From the NCBI GenBank assembly GCA_907164885.2, contig OU015493.1, positions 220,893,281-220,957,280 on the forward strand: a stretch of DNA of 64,000 bases, given 5' to 3'. The position numbers and the translations under genes are program-made. How positions within the stretch are numbered: position 1 is the first letter of the stretch; every line of letters starts with the position of its first letter. This stretch comes from Dolomedes plantarius (Eukaryota; Arthropoda; Arachnida; Araneae; Dolomedidae). The notes under the pieces are model-generated. The model was given only the letters and a program-made list of their open reading frames with translations, ran no database searches and had not been told where the DNA came from. Of this stretch, positions 33,395-46,912 are shown in pieces.

Positions 33395-35314
33395 TACTCG
33401 TTTTCAATATGAAGATATGATGATTAACAAATTAAATAGAAAACTATTTTTCCATATGCAATATTGCTATATCTATCCGCAGGTAACTGGACGATACTGA
33501 CTTTAGTGTGGAACACATAGGTTCTGCATTACCTGTCAAAATCACGGTGAGCTCACAAGCTATGGGTGCACAAAAAACCCTCATATTAAGATTTTGAGAA
33601 AAACAAAATAAGTAACATTTTCAAAGAAAATTCTTCAATTTTCATACTGATAGAATTTTCATTACAGAATTCATGTTCATGAAGGATGTAATATTTTTTA
33701 AAAAAATTACATTTTCCTCGTTTTCAGTCTGAAGATATGGTGATTAACAAATTAAATAGAAAACAGATTTCCAATATGTAGTTTTGATATATCTATCAGT
33801 AGGTAACTCGATGATACTGAGTTTATTGTGGAACCCTTAGTTTCTGCTTTGCATGTGAAAACCACGGTGAGCAAACAAGCTATGGGTGCACAAAGAACCC
33901 GCATATTAAGATTTTGAGAAAAACAAAATAAGTAACATTTTCAAAGAAAATTCTCAAATTTTCATATAGATAGAATTTTGAATACATAATTCAGGTAAAC
34001 GAAGGATATAAAATTTTAAAAAAAGCTTACATTTTAATCGTTTTGAATGCGAAGATATGGTGATGAAAAAATTAAATAGAATACAATTTTTCAACATGGA
34101 ATTTTGCTATATCTCCCCGCACGTAACTCGACGAAACTGAGTTTGTTGTGGAACTTATACATTTTGAATTACCTGTCAAAAACAACGGTGACCACACAAG
34201 CTATAGATACACCAGGAACCCACATATTAAGAATTTTAGAAAAGCTAAATAATTAACATTTTCAAAGTAAATTGCTAAATTTTCATAGAAATAGAATTCT
34301 GAATACAGAATTCAGGTACATGAAGGATATAAAATTTTAAAAAAAAGCTTACATTTTCATCGTTTTTAAACTTAAGATATGGTGATTAACAAATTAAATA
34401 GAATACAATTTTTCAATATGGAATTTTGCTATATCTCTCCGCAGGTAACTCGACGATACTGAGTTTGTTGTGGAACTTATAGGTTGTGAATTACCAGTAA
34501 AAACCACGGTGAACACACAAGCTATAGGTTCACAATGAACCCCATTATTAAGATTTTTAGAAAAACAAAATAATTAACATTTTCAAAGAAAATTCTTAAA
34601 TTTTCATACAGATAGAATTCTGAATACATAATTGAGGTACATTAAGAATATAATATATTTAAAAAATGCTTACATTTTAATCGTTTTGATACTGAAGACA
34701 TGGTGATTAACAAATTTAATAGAATACAATTTTTCAATATGGAATTTTGCTATATTACTCCACACGTAACTTGACGATACTGAGTTTGTGGTGGAACTTA
34801 TAGGTTGTGAGTTACCTGTCAAAACCACGGTGACCACACAAGCTATAGGTACACAACGAACCCGCATATTAAGATTTTTAAAAAAACCAAATAATTAATA
34901 TTTTAAAGAAAATTCTTAAATTTCCATTCAGATAGAATTTTGAATACAGATTTCATGTACATGAAGTATGTAAAAATTTAAAAAATCTTACATTTTAATC
35001 GTTTTGAATCTGAAGATATGGTGATTAACCAATTAAATAGAATTAAATTTTCAATATGGAATTTTAATATATATCTCTACAGGTAACTCGACGATACTGA
35101 CTTTGTTCTGGAACTTATAGATTGTGAATTACCGGTCAAGACCACGGTGACCACACAAGCTATAGGTACACAAGGAACCCGCTTATTAATATTTTTAGAA
35201 AAACAAAATAATTAACATTTTCAAAGAAAATTCTTAAATTTTCATACAGATAGAATTTTGAATACAGATTTCATGTACATGAAGGATGTAAAAATTAAAA
35301 AAATCTTACATTTA

Positions 35315-35385
35315 AAGGTCGATTTATATAGGCGCGGAAAGGGAACGTAACGAGAACGGACATGGATTAACGGACCTGGAAAATT
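35315..35385. mobile_element. Deleted MITE fragment in higher-order repeat 2
   Basis: Same fragment as 31,215-31,285, in the same position of the repeat. Confidence 0.8.
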
Positions 35386-36082
35386 TTTTAAAATCTTACA
35401 TTTTCTCGTTTTGAATCTACAGATATAGTGATTAAAAAATTAAATAGAAATCAGTTTTCCAATATATAGTTTTGCTATATCTCTCCGCAGGTAACTCGAC
35501 GATACTGACTTTATTGTGGAACCTTTAGTTTCTGCTTTACATGTCAAAACCACGGAAAGCACACAAGCAATGGATTCACAAAGAACCCGCATATTAAAAT
35601 TTTATGAAAAACAAAATAAGTAGCCTTTTCAAAGAAAATTCTTCCATTTTCATAGACATAGAATTGTGAATACAGAATTCATGTTCACGAAGGATAGAAA
35701 ATTTTTAAAAAAGCTTATATTTTCTTCTCTTTGAATCTGAAGATATGGTGATTAACAAATTAAATAGAAAACAGTTTTTCAATATGGAATTCTGCTATAT
35801 CTCTCCGCAGGTAACTCGACGATACTGACTTTATTGTGGAATATTTAGTTTATGCTTTACATGTAAAAACCACGGTGAGCACACAAGCAATGGGTTCACT
35901 AAGAACCCACATATTAAGATTTTGGGAAAAACAAAATATGTAGCATTTTCAAAGAAAATTCTTAAATTTTCATACAGATAGAATTTTGAATACAGAATTC
36001 CTGTTCATGAAGGATGTAAAATTAAAAAAAAACTTACATTTACCTCGTTTTCACTCTGAAAATATGGTGATTAACAAATTAA

Positions 36083-36987
36083 GGTGACTGCCTACGTTGA
36101 AAATGCCAATTTTGACTATTTTGATCAATTTAATTTTTTGCAAGAATCTTGTAATTCAATCTTTTCTCTTTTCAAAACAGTTTTGATTTTCATTCTACGT
36201 CAATTAGAAGCAGAGTTATAGCTATTTTAAAAAACATCGTCTAATACAAAATTTAAGTGACAAACAACTTTAAATGCGACCATTTTTTGACCATTTTGGT
36301 CAATTTTATTTTTTGCAAGAATCTTGTAACTCAATCTTTTCTCTTTTCAAAACCGCTTAGATTTTCAATCTACATCCATTAGAAGCAGAGTTATAGCTAT
36401 TTTAAAAAACATCGTCTAATACAAAATTGAAGTGACAAACAACTTTAAAGGCGTTTTTCTCAGAATTATGTTTTTTAGCAAAAATCTCTACCGTTATCAT
36501 GATATTTCAGATAATAATGCATATAATTTGATAAAATTTTCAGGAAATGTTTTAGATGCTATTGCTAATGAAATGACGTACAATAATTGATGTATAATAA
36601 ATTGTTTTTTGTTTGGGGCTGATTTTATAAGGAAAGGAATGACGAATTAGGGAAAATTTTCATATTGGAACATAAAATTGTCTGTATTATTTTTGCATTT
36701 CAAAATTTCTCTTAGATTGTAGGTCATTTTGAAGATAACTATTATATGTATGATGTGTGAGAAGGAAATTAAAATAGTAGCATTAGAATTTTGTTCAGAG
36801 TGATAAGCGTTTTAGCTAAATTTCATTAAAAATTACTTCAAATTGACCAATTTATAAAAAAGTATGGTGTTTACAGAAAAGTTTTTTTTTATTTTTTATT
36901 TTTAAATGATGTTTTACCATATGCGACCAAAAAATCCTTAAAAAAACAATTTTTAAAAAAAATTGGCTCCGAACGTAGGCAGTCACC
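36083..36987. mobile_element. MITE with GGTGACTGCC ends, copy 2
   Basis: Same family as 15,852-16,690. Flanks are TTAA (36,079-36,082) and TTAT (36,988-36,991). Internally about 175 bp is duplicated in tandem (36,105-36,281 and 36,282-36,455), each with TTTTGCAAGAATCTTGTAA. It lacks the nested hAT MITE of copy 1. It occurs only in higher-order repeat 2, so it inserted after the units were multiplied. Confidence 0.9.
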
Positions 36988-37591
36988 TTATAGAAAACAG
37001 TTTTCCAATATGGAATTTTGCCATATCTCTCCGCAGGTAACTCGACGATACTGACTTTATTGTGTAACACATAGGTTCTGCCTAACCTGTCAAAACGACT
37101 GTGAGCAGACAAGCTATGGAAGCACGAAGAACACGCATATTAAGATTTTAAGAAAAACAAAATAATTAACATTTTCAAATAAAATTCTTAAATTTTCATA
37201 CAAATAGAATTCTGAATACGTAATTCAGGTACATCAATCTATATAAAATTTAAAAAAAAAAAACTTACATTTTAATAATTTTGAATCTGAAGATATGGTG
37301 ATTAAAAAATTAAACAGAATAAAATTTTTCAATATGGAATTTTGCTATATATCTCCACAGGTAACTAGACGATACTGAGTTTGTTGTGGAACTTATAGGT
37401 TGGGAATTACATGTCAAAACCACGATGACCACATAATCTATAGGTACGCAAGGAACCCGCATATTAAGATTTTTAGAAAAACAAAATAATTAACATTTTC
37501 AAATAAAATTCTCAATTTTCATACACGTAGAATTTTGAATACAGAATTCATGTACATGAAGGATATAAAAATTTAAAAAATTTTACGTTTA

Positions 37592-38411
37592 AGGGTCGAT
37601 TTATATAGGCTCGTAAAGGGAACGTTACGAGAACGGACCTGGCGCACGAAAAGTCGTAATCGTGACACGTCCGATTCTCGGAAGATTCCCGTTTGAGAAT
37701 TTGCGCCAACAATTCGTTACCCGAAGTCGTTCACTGCTCGGCCGTATCTCGCTCATGGCAGAAGGTAAAAAGATGCTATTCAAAATATAATTTTTATACT
37801 ATTGTTTATGTTTGATTAAATAAATTAAATTTTTATAAATTACAATTCTGTAGAAAACTGTTCAAAATAATTTTTTATAAAAATTATTATAAATTACTTT
37901 ATTCTTAGTCGAGGCAAACTGCTATACGTTCCCTCGCAGATATTGGATCCTTCCAGTTAATTTACTCCTTTTCAATGAGCGGGCTGATTTTCATCAGAAG
38001 AAATTCAAATGATGATCTGCTCATTCTAAAGTAATAAAAAAACTTGCGATGTGACATTACTTGCTTATGGATTTTAAATTTTCCACGTGTTTCGCGGAAC
38101 TTCCATGCTCTATGGAAGTTGAAGAAACATGTGGAATGAATGTGCGGAACTTCTGTGCACACTCCATCTTCTGATCATTCTATTGCACTCTCCGCCATCT
38201 TTCCTATGAGTACTCTCCTCTTCCACCGCCTCTAACAAAAGGTTGATAATGGCTATATATTCAACTGAAAAATGAAACCGCGCCATGGCGTTAAAAATCT
38301 TTCACAACAGAACACGTTCCCGCTACGTTCTCTTCCCGACTGTGTATAAACACATGCATCCGGCGCGCGGTCTCGGATCGTTCCCTTCACGTACCTACAT
38401 AAATGGTCCTT
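37592..38411. mobile_element. ~820-bp MITE in satellite, copy B
   Basis: Same length and place in higher-order repeat 2 as copy A in repeat 1; differences are a few substitutions. Confidence 0.88.
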
Positions 38412-40330
38412 TACTCGTTTTCAATATGAAGATATGATGATTAACAAATTAAATAGAAAACTATTTTTCAATATGCAATATTGCTATATCTATCCGCAGG
38501 TAACTCGACGATACTGAGTTTAGTGTGGAACCCATAGGTTCTGCATTACCAGTCAAAATCACGGTGAGCTCAAAAGCTATGGGTGCACAAAAAACCCTCA
38601 TATTAAGATTTTGAGAAAAACAAAATAAGTAACATTTTCAAAGAAAATTCTTCAATTTTCATACTGATAGAATTTTCATTACAGAATTCATGTTCATGAA
38701 GGATGTAATATTTTTAAAAAAAATTACATTTTCTTCGTTTTCAATCTGAAGATATGGTGATTAACAAATTAAATAGAAAACAGATTTCCAATATGTAGTT
38801 TTGATATATCTATCAGTAGGTAACTCGATGATACTGAGTTTATTGTGGAACCCTTAGTTTCTGCTTTGCATGTGAAAACCACGGTGAGCAAACAAGCTAT
38901 GGGTGCACAAAGAACCCGCATATTAAGATTTTGAGAAAAACAAAATAAGTAACATTTTCAAAGAAAATTCTCAAATTTTCATATAGATAGAATTTTGAAT
39001 ACATAATTCAGGTAAACGAAGGATATAAAATTAAAAAAAAAGCTTACATTTTAATCGTTTTAAATCTGAAGATATGTTGATGAAAAAATTAAATAGAATA
39101 CAATTTTTCAATATGGAATTGTGCTATATCTCCCCGCACGTAACTCGACGAAACTGAGTTTGTTGTGGAACTTATACGTTTTGAATTACCTGTCAAAAAC
39201 AACGGTGACCACACAAGCTATAGATACACCAGGAACCCACATATTAAGAATTTTAGAAAAGCTAAATAATTAACATTTTCAAAGTAAATTGCTAAATTTT
39301 CATAGAAATAGAATTCTGAATACAGAATTCAGGTACATGAAGGATATAAAATTTTAAAAAAAGCTTACATTTTCATCGTTTTTAAACTTAAGATATGGTG
39401 ATTAACAAATTAAATAGAATACAATTTTTCAATATGGAATTTTGCTATATCTCTCCGCAGGTAACTCGACGATACTGAGTTTGTTGTGGAACTTATAGGT
39501 TGTGAATTACCAGTAAAAACCACGGTGAACACACAAGCTATAGGTTCACAATGAACCCCATTATTAAGATTTTTAGAAAAACAAAATAATTAACATTTTC
39601 AAAGAAAATTCTTAAATTTTCATACAGATAGAATTCTGAATACATAATTGAGGTACATTAAGAATATAATATATTTAAAAAATGCTTACATTTTAATCGT
39701 TTTGATACTGAAGACATGGTGATTAACAAATTTAATAGAATACAATTTTTCAATATGGAATTTTGCTATATTACTCCACACGTAACTTGACGATACTGAG
39801 TTTGTGGTGGAACTTATAGGTTGTGAGTTACCTGTCAAAACCACGGTGACCACACAAGCTATAGGTACACAACGAACCCGCATATTAAGATTTTTAAAAA
39901 AACCAAATAATTAATATTTTAAAGAAAATTCTTAAATTTCCATTCAGATAGAATTTTGAATACAGATTTCATGTACATGAAGTATGTAAAAATTTAAAAA
40001 ATCTTACATTTTAATCATTTTGAATCTGAAGATATGGTGATTAACCAATTAAATAGAATTAAATTTTCAATATGGAATTTTAATATATATCTCTACAAGT
40101 AACTCGACGATACTGACTTTGTTCTGGAACTTATAGATTGTGAATTACCGGTCAAGACCACGGTGACCACACAAGCTATAGGTACACAAGGAACCCGCTT
40201 ATTAATATTTTTAGAAAAACAAAATAATTAACATTTTCAAAGAAAATTCTTAAATTTTCATACAGATAGAATTTTGAATACAGAATTCATGTACATGAAG
40301 GATGTAAAAATAAAAAAAATCTTACATTTA

Positions 40331-40401
40331 AAGGTCGATTTATATAGGCGCGGAAAGGGAACGTAACGAGAACGGACATGGATTAACGGACCTGGAAAAT
40401 T
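40331..40401. mobile_element. Deleted MITE fragment in higher-order repeat 3
   Basis: Same fragment as 31,215-31,285, in the same position of the repeat. Confidence 0.8.
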
Positions 40402-41698
40402 TTTAAAAATCTTACATTTTCCTCGTTTTGAATCTACAGATAAAGTGATTAAAAAATTAAATAGAAATAAGTTTTCCAATATATAGTTTTGCTATATCTC
40501 TAGGCAGGTAACTCGACGATACTGACTTTATTGTGGAACCTTTAGTTTCTGCTTTACATGTCAAAACCACGGTGAGCACACAAGCAATGGATTCACAAAG
40601 AACCCGCATATTAAAATTTTATGAAAAACAAAATAAGTAGCCTTTTCAAAGAAAATTCTTCCATTTTCATAGACATAGAATTGTGAATACAGAATTCATG
40701 TTCACGAAGGATAGAAAACTTTTAAAAAAGCTTATATTTTCTTCTCTTTGAATCTGAAGATATGGTGATTAACAAATTAAATAGAAAACAGTTTTTCAAT
40801 ATGGAATTCTGCTATATCTCTCCGCAGGTAACTCGACGATACTGACTTTATTGTGGAATATTTAGTTTATGCTTTACATGTAAAAACCACGGTGAGCACA
40901 CAAGCAATGGGTTCACTAAGAACCCACATATTAAGATTTTGGGAAAAACAAAATATGTAGCATTTTCAAAGAAAATTCTTAAATTTTCATACAGATAGAA
41001 TTTTGAATACAGAATTCCTGTTCATGAAGGATGTAAAATTAAAAAAAAACTTACATTTACCTCGTTTTCACTCTGAAAATATGGTGATTAACAAATTAAA
41101 TAGAAAACAGTTTTCCAATATGGAATTTTGCCATATCTCTCCGCAAGTAACTCGACGACACTGCGTTTATTGTGTAACCCATAGGTTCTGCCTAACCTGT
41201 CAAAACGACTGTGAGCAGACAAGCTATGGAAGCACGAAGAACACGCATATTAAGATTTAAAAAAAAACAAAATAATTAACATTTTCAAAAAAAGTTCTTA
41301 AATTTTCATACAAATAGAATTCTGAATACGTAATTCAGGTACATCAAGGATATAAAATTTAAAAAAAAACTTACATTTTAATCCTTTTGAATCTGAAGAT
41401 ATGGTGATTAAAAAATTAAACAGAATAAAATTTTTCAATATGGAATGTTGCTATATATCTCCACAGGTAACTAGACTATACTGAGTTTGTTGTGAAACTT
41501 ATAGGTTGTGAATTACCTGTCAAAACCACTTTGAAGACACAAGCTATAGGTACGCAAGGATCCCGCATATTAAGATTTTTAGAAAAACAAAATAATTAAC
41601 ATTTTGAAATAAAATTTTTAAATTTTCATAGACATAGCATTTTGAATACAGAATTCATGTACATGAAGGATATAAAAATTGAAAAAATCTTACATTTA

Positions 41699-42518
41699 AC
41701 GGTCGATTTATATAGGCTCGTAAAGGGAACGTCACGAGAACGGACCTGGCGCACGATAAGTCGTAATCGTGACACATCTGATTCTCGGAAGATTCCCGTT
41801 TGAGAATCTGCGCCAACGATTCGGTACCCGAAGTCGTTCACTGCTCGGCCGTATCTCGCTCAATGCAGAAGGTAAAAAGATGCTATTCAAAATATAATTT
41901 TTATACTATTGTTTATGTTTGATTAAATAAATTAAATTTTTATAAATTACAATTCTGTAGAAAACTGTTCAAAATAATTTTTTATAAAAATTATTATAAA
42001 TTACTTTATTCTTAGCCGAGGCAAACTGCTATACGTTCCCTCGCAGATATTGGATCTTTCCAGTTACTTTACTCCTTTTCAATGAGCGGGCTGATTTTCA
42101 TCAGAAGAAATTCAAATGATGATCTGCTCATTCTAAAGTAATAAAAAAACTTGCGATGTGACATTACTTGCTTATAGATTTTAAATTTTCCACGTGTTTC
42201 GCGGAACTTCCATGCTCTATGGAAGTTGAAGAAACATGTGGAATGAACGTGTGGAACTTTTGTGCACACTCCATCTTCTGTTCATTCTATTGCACTCTCC
42301 ACCTTCTATTCTATGAGTATTCTCCTCTTCCACCGCCTCTAACAAAAGGTTGATAATGGCTATATATTCAACTGAAAAATGAAACCGCGCCATGGCGTTA
42401 AAAATCTTTCACAACAGAACACGTTCCCGCTACGTTCTCTTCCCGACTGTGTATAAACACATGCATCCGGCGCGCGGTCTGGGATCGTTCCCTTCACGTA
42501 CCTACATAAATGGTCCTT
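41699..42518. mobile_element. ~820-bp MITE in satellite, copy C
   Basis: Equivalent copy in higher-order repeat 3, with its first terminal G changed to C (ACGGTCGATT). Confidence 0.88.
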
Positions 42519-44110
42519 TACTCGTTTTCAATATGAAGATATGATGATTAACAAATTAAATAGAAAACTATTTTTCAATATGCAATATTGCTATATCTAT
42601 CCGCAGGTAACTCGACGATACTGAGTTTAGTGTGGAACCCATAGGTTCTGCATTACCTGTCAAAATCACGGTGAGCACACAAGCTATGTGTGCACAAAAA
42701 ACCCTCATATAAAAATTTTAAAAAAGCAAAATAATTAACATTTTCAAAGAAAATTCTTAAATTTTCATAGAAATAGAATTCTGAATACAGAATACTGGTA
42801 CATGAAGGATATAAAATTTTAAAAAAATCTTACATTTTAATCGTTTTGAATCTGAAGATATGGTGATTAACAAATTAAATAGAATAACATTTTCAATATG
42901 GAATTTTAATATATATCTCTACAGGTAACTCGACGATACTGAGATTGTTGTGGAACTTATAGGTTGTGAATTACCAGTAAAAACCACGGTGAGCACACAA
43001 GCTATGGGTGCACAAAACCCCTCATATTAAGATTTTGAGAAAAACAAAATAAGTAACATTTTCAAAGAAAATTCTTAAATTTTCATACAGATACAATTTT
43101 GCATACAGAATTCCTGTACATGAAGGATGTAAAATTAAAAAATCACTTACTTTTTCCTTCTTTTGAATCTGAAGATATGGAGATTAACAGATTAAATACA
43201 AACAATTTTTCCAATATAGAATTTTGCTATATCTCTCCACAGGTAACTCGACGATACTGAGTTTATTGTGGAACCAATAGGTGGCACTTAACCTGTTAAA
43301 ACCACGGATAGCACACAAGCTATAGGTGCACAAAAAACCCACATATTAAGATTTTCAGAAAATTAAAGTAAGTCACATTTTCAAAGAAAAATCTTAAATT
43401 TTCATACAGTTTGAATATTGCATACAGAATTCCTGTACATGAAGGATGTAAAATTTAAAAAAAAACTTACATTTACCTCGTTGTGAATCTGAAGATATGG
43501 TGATTAACGAATTAAGTAGAAATCAGTTTTCCTTTATAGAATTTTGCTATATCTCTCCGCAAGTAACTCGACGATACTGAGTTTATTGTGTAACCCATAT
43601 ATTCTACCTAACCTGTCAAAACCACGGTGAGCAGACTAGCTTTGGATGCTCAAAGAATCCTCATATTAAGATTTTGAGAAAATAAAACAAGTAACATTTT
43701 CAAAGAAAATTCTTAAATTTTCTTAGAAATAAAATTCTGAATATATAATTCAGGAAAATGAAGGATATAAAATAAAAAAAAGTTACACTTAAATAGTTTT
43801 GAATCTGAAGATATGGTGATTAACAAATTAAGTACAAAAGAATTTTTCAGTATGGAATTTTGCTATATATCTCCACATCTAACTCGACGATACTGAGTTT
43901 GTTGTGGAAATTATAGGTTGGGAATTAGATGCCAAAACCACGATGACCACATAATCTATAGGTACGCAAGGAACCCGCATATTAAGATTTTTAGAAAAAC
44001 AAAATAATTAACATTTTCAAAGAAAATTTTTAAATTTTCATACAGATAGAATTTTGGTAACAGAATTCATGTACATGAAGGATGTAAAAATTTTAAAAAT
44101 ATTACATTTA

Positions 44111-44924
44111 AGGGTCGATTTATAAAGGCACGTAAAGGGAACGTAACGAGAACGGATCTGGCGCACGACAAGTCGTAATCGTGACACATCCGATTCTCGG
44201 ACGATTCCCGTCCGAGAATATGGACCAACGATTCGGGCCGGAAGTCGTTCAATGATTGGCCGTATCTCGCTCATGGCAAAAGTTAAAAAGAGGCTATTCA
44301 AAATATAATTTTCATGGTGTTGTTTTATTAAATAAATTAAATTTTTATAACGTTCAATTCTGTAGAAAACTGTTAAAATAATTTTTTATAAGAATTATTA
44401 TAAATATTTTTTTTTTGTAGCCGAGGCAAACTGCTAAACGTTCCCTCGCAGATAATGGTTCCTTCCAGTTAATGTATTGCCTTTCAATGAGCGGGCTGAT
44501 TTTGGTCAGAAGTAATTAAAATGTTGATCTGCTCATTCTAACGTAATAAAAAAACTTGCGATGTGACATTTCTTGCTTATAGATTTTAAATTTTCCACGT
44601 GTTTCGTGGAACTTCCATGCTGGATGGAAAATCCGCGAAACATGTGGATTGAACTTGCAAATCTTCCGTGCAAACTTCATCTTCTGTTCATTCTATTGCA
44701 ATCTCCACCTTCTGTTCTATGAGTACTCTCTTCTTCCACCGCCTCTAACTAAAGGGTGATAATAGCTATATCTTCAACTGAAAAATGAAACCGCACCATG
44801 GCGTTAAAAACCTTTCATAACTAAACACGTTCCCGCTACGTTCTCTTCCCATCTTTGTATAAACATTTGCATCCGGCGCTCGGTCTCAGAACGTTCCCTT
44901 CACGTACCTATATAAATGGACCTT
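44111..44924. mobile_element. ~820-bp MITE in satellite, copy D (diverged)
   Basis: 814 bp with more differences than A-C; the internal hairpin is a fuller one, CATGCTGGATGG flanked by partly complementary arms. TA on both sides. Confidence 0.85.
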
Positions 44925-46338
44925 TACTAGTTTTCAATCTGAAGATACGATGATTAACAAGTTAAATAAAAAATTATTTTTCAATATGCAATATTGCTAT
45001 ATCTCTCCGCAGTTAACTCGTCGATACTGAGTTGATTGTGGAACGCATAAGTTCTACATTACCTTTCAAAACCACGGTGAGCTCACAAGCTATGGATGCA
45101 CAAAGAACCCTGATATTAAGATTACGAGAAAATCAAAATAAGTAACATTTTCAAAGAAAATTCTTCAATTTTCATACAGATAGAATTTTGAATACAGAAT
45201 TTATGTACATGAAGGATGTAAAATTTTTAAAAATGCTTACATTTACTTCGTTTTCAATCTGAAGATATCATGATTAACAAATTAAATAGTAACAGTTTTT
45301 AAATATGTAGTTTTGCTACATCTCTCCGCAGGTAACTCGACGATACTGAGTTTATTTTAGAACTCATAGATTGTGCATCGTCTGTCAAAACCACGGTGAG
45401 GACACGAGCTATAGGCCATAAAAGAACCTGTATATTAAAATTTTGAGAAAAACAAAAAATAAACATTTTCAGAGAAAAATCTTAAATTTTCATAGAGATA
45501 GAATTTTGAATACACAATTCATGTACATGAAGGATGTAAAATTTTTAAAGAAGCTTACATTTTCTTCGTTTTGAATCTGAAGATATGGTGTTTAACAAAT
45601 TAAATAGAAAACAGTTTTCCAATATGGAATTTTGCTATATCTCTCCGCAGGTAACTCGACGATACTGAGTTTATTGTGGAATCCATAGGATCTGCATCAC
45701 CTGTCAAAACCACGGTGAGCACACAAGCTATGTTTGCTCAAAGAACCCGCATATTAAGCTTTTCAGAAAAAAATAAGCAACATTTTCAAATCAAATTCTT
45801 CAATTTTAATACAGATAGAATTTTGAATACAGAATTCATGTACAAGAAGGATGTAAAATTAAAAAAACACTTACATTTTCCTTGTTTTGAATCTGAAAAT
45901 ATGGTGATTAAAAAATTAAGTAGAAAACAGTTTTCTAATATGGAATTTTGCATTATCTCTCCTAAGGTAACTCGACGATACTGAATTTATTCTGGAACCC
46001 TTAGTTTCGGCTTTACATGTCAAAATCACAGTAAGCAGACAAGCTATGGATGCACAAGGAACCTGCATATTAAGATTTTTAGAAAAACAAAATAAGTAAC
46101 ATTTTCAAAGAAAATTCTTCAATTTTAATACAGATAGAATTTTGAATACAGAATTCATGTTGAAGAAGGATGTAAAATTAAAAAAACACTTACATTTTCG
46201 TTGTTTTGAATCTGAAAATATGGTGATTAAAAAATTAAGTAGAAAACAGTTTTCCAATATGGAATTTTTCTATATCTCTCAGCAGGTAACTCGACGATAC
46301 TGAGTTTATTGTGGAACCCATAGGTTGTGCATCACCTG

Positions 46339-46776
46339 TGTAAGGTATACACAAGATTCGATTCACAAGAATCGAACTTTTGAGTGAATTAAAGAAGCTG
46401 CTTTAGATATGCTAATTTCGGCATACGCGCTTAGTATAAATACCACGCAGCGTCATTAATAAAAAAAGGGAGAGGTTGTTAAGGTTGAAAAGGTGTTATC
46501 CTGCACTAGTGCTTAGCGGGCCAGAAGTTTTACATGGCAGTACTGCTGGTTTGACTTACTGTTCGTGAGTATAAAAATACATTGTTCTTGAAAGCTGTGT
46601 TTATAAATTCCGTACAAGTAGTACGCATGCTTATTGCTGTAAAAGCCAATTATATGTGCAACGAATTCAATAAACATTGTTTCATGTATAAACTGTGTTT
46701 GCTTCAAATTCAAATAGAGTGCCACTTCAAATTATATACACCCAAGTCTGGGTAGAAGTGAGCATAGAATCTCTAT
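46339..46776 (+). repeat. 5' LTR
   Basis: Starts TGTAAGGTATAC and ends CATAGAATCTCTAT. Contains TATAAA at 46,435-46,440 and AATAAA at 46,669-46,674, the expected promoter and polyadenylation signals. The usual terminal CA is absent, so the end could be a base or two away. Confidence 0.85.
46435..46440 (+). promoter_or_regulatory. TATA box of the LTR promoter
   Basis: TATAAA within AGTATAAATACC, about 340 bp before the LTR end, the likely Pol II promoter of the gag transcript. Confidence 0.55.
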
Positions 46777-46778
46777 AC

Positions 46779-46790
46779 TGGCGCCCGAAA
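46779..46790 (+). other. Primer-binding site
   Basis: TGGCGCCCGAAA starts two bases after the 5' LTR. It is complementary to a tRNA 3' end terminating GGGCGCCA and would prime minus-strand synthesis. The match is about 10 bases; the tRNA is not decided. Confidence 0.7.
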
Positions 46791-46912
46791 GATATATATA
46801 CCCTGGTAGTTAGCGTTAAATTTGTAACGAACAACATAATTGAAATTAAAAACTGTGTACTGTGTACTTATATTGATAAAATTGTTGCAAGTACTTATAT
46901 ACTATTTAAAAA

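Larger units (their letters stand above)
29846..33967. repeat. Higher-order repeat 1, ~4.1 kb
   Basis: First of three long-range copies. Landmark sequences recur in the same order 4.1 kb away: TTTTGATACTGAAGACATGG at 30,584, 34,684 and 39,700, and a truncated MITE at 31,215, 35,315 and 40,331. The first monomer carries a local perfect 15-bp inverted repeat (29,998-30,030) not present in the other copies. Confidence 0.88.
33968..38989. repeat. Higher-order repeat 2, ~4.1 kb plus MITE insertion
   Basis: Near-identical to repeat 1 apart from the 905-bp MITE at 36,083-36,987. Subtracting it gives about 4.11 kb. Copies 1, 2 and 3 agree far better with each other than neighbouring monomers do. Confidence 0.88.
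38990..42700. repeat. Higher-order repeat 3, slightly incomplete
   Basis: Follows the same order as repeats 1 and 2 until about 42,700, where the sequence passes into monomers of different type. At the site of the repeat-2 MITE it has the empty sequence (41,085-41,105). Downstream of here the array is more diverged and less regular. Confidence 0.85.
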
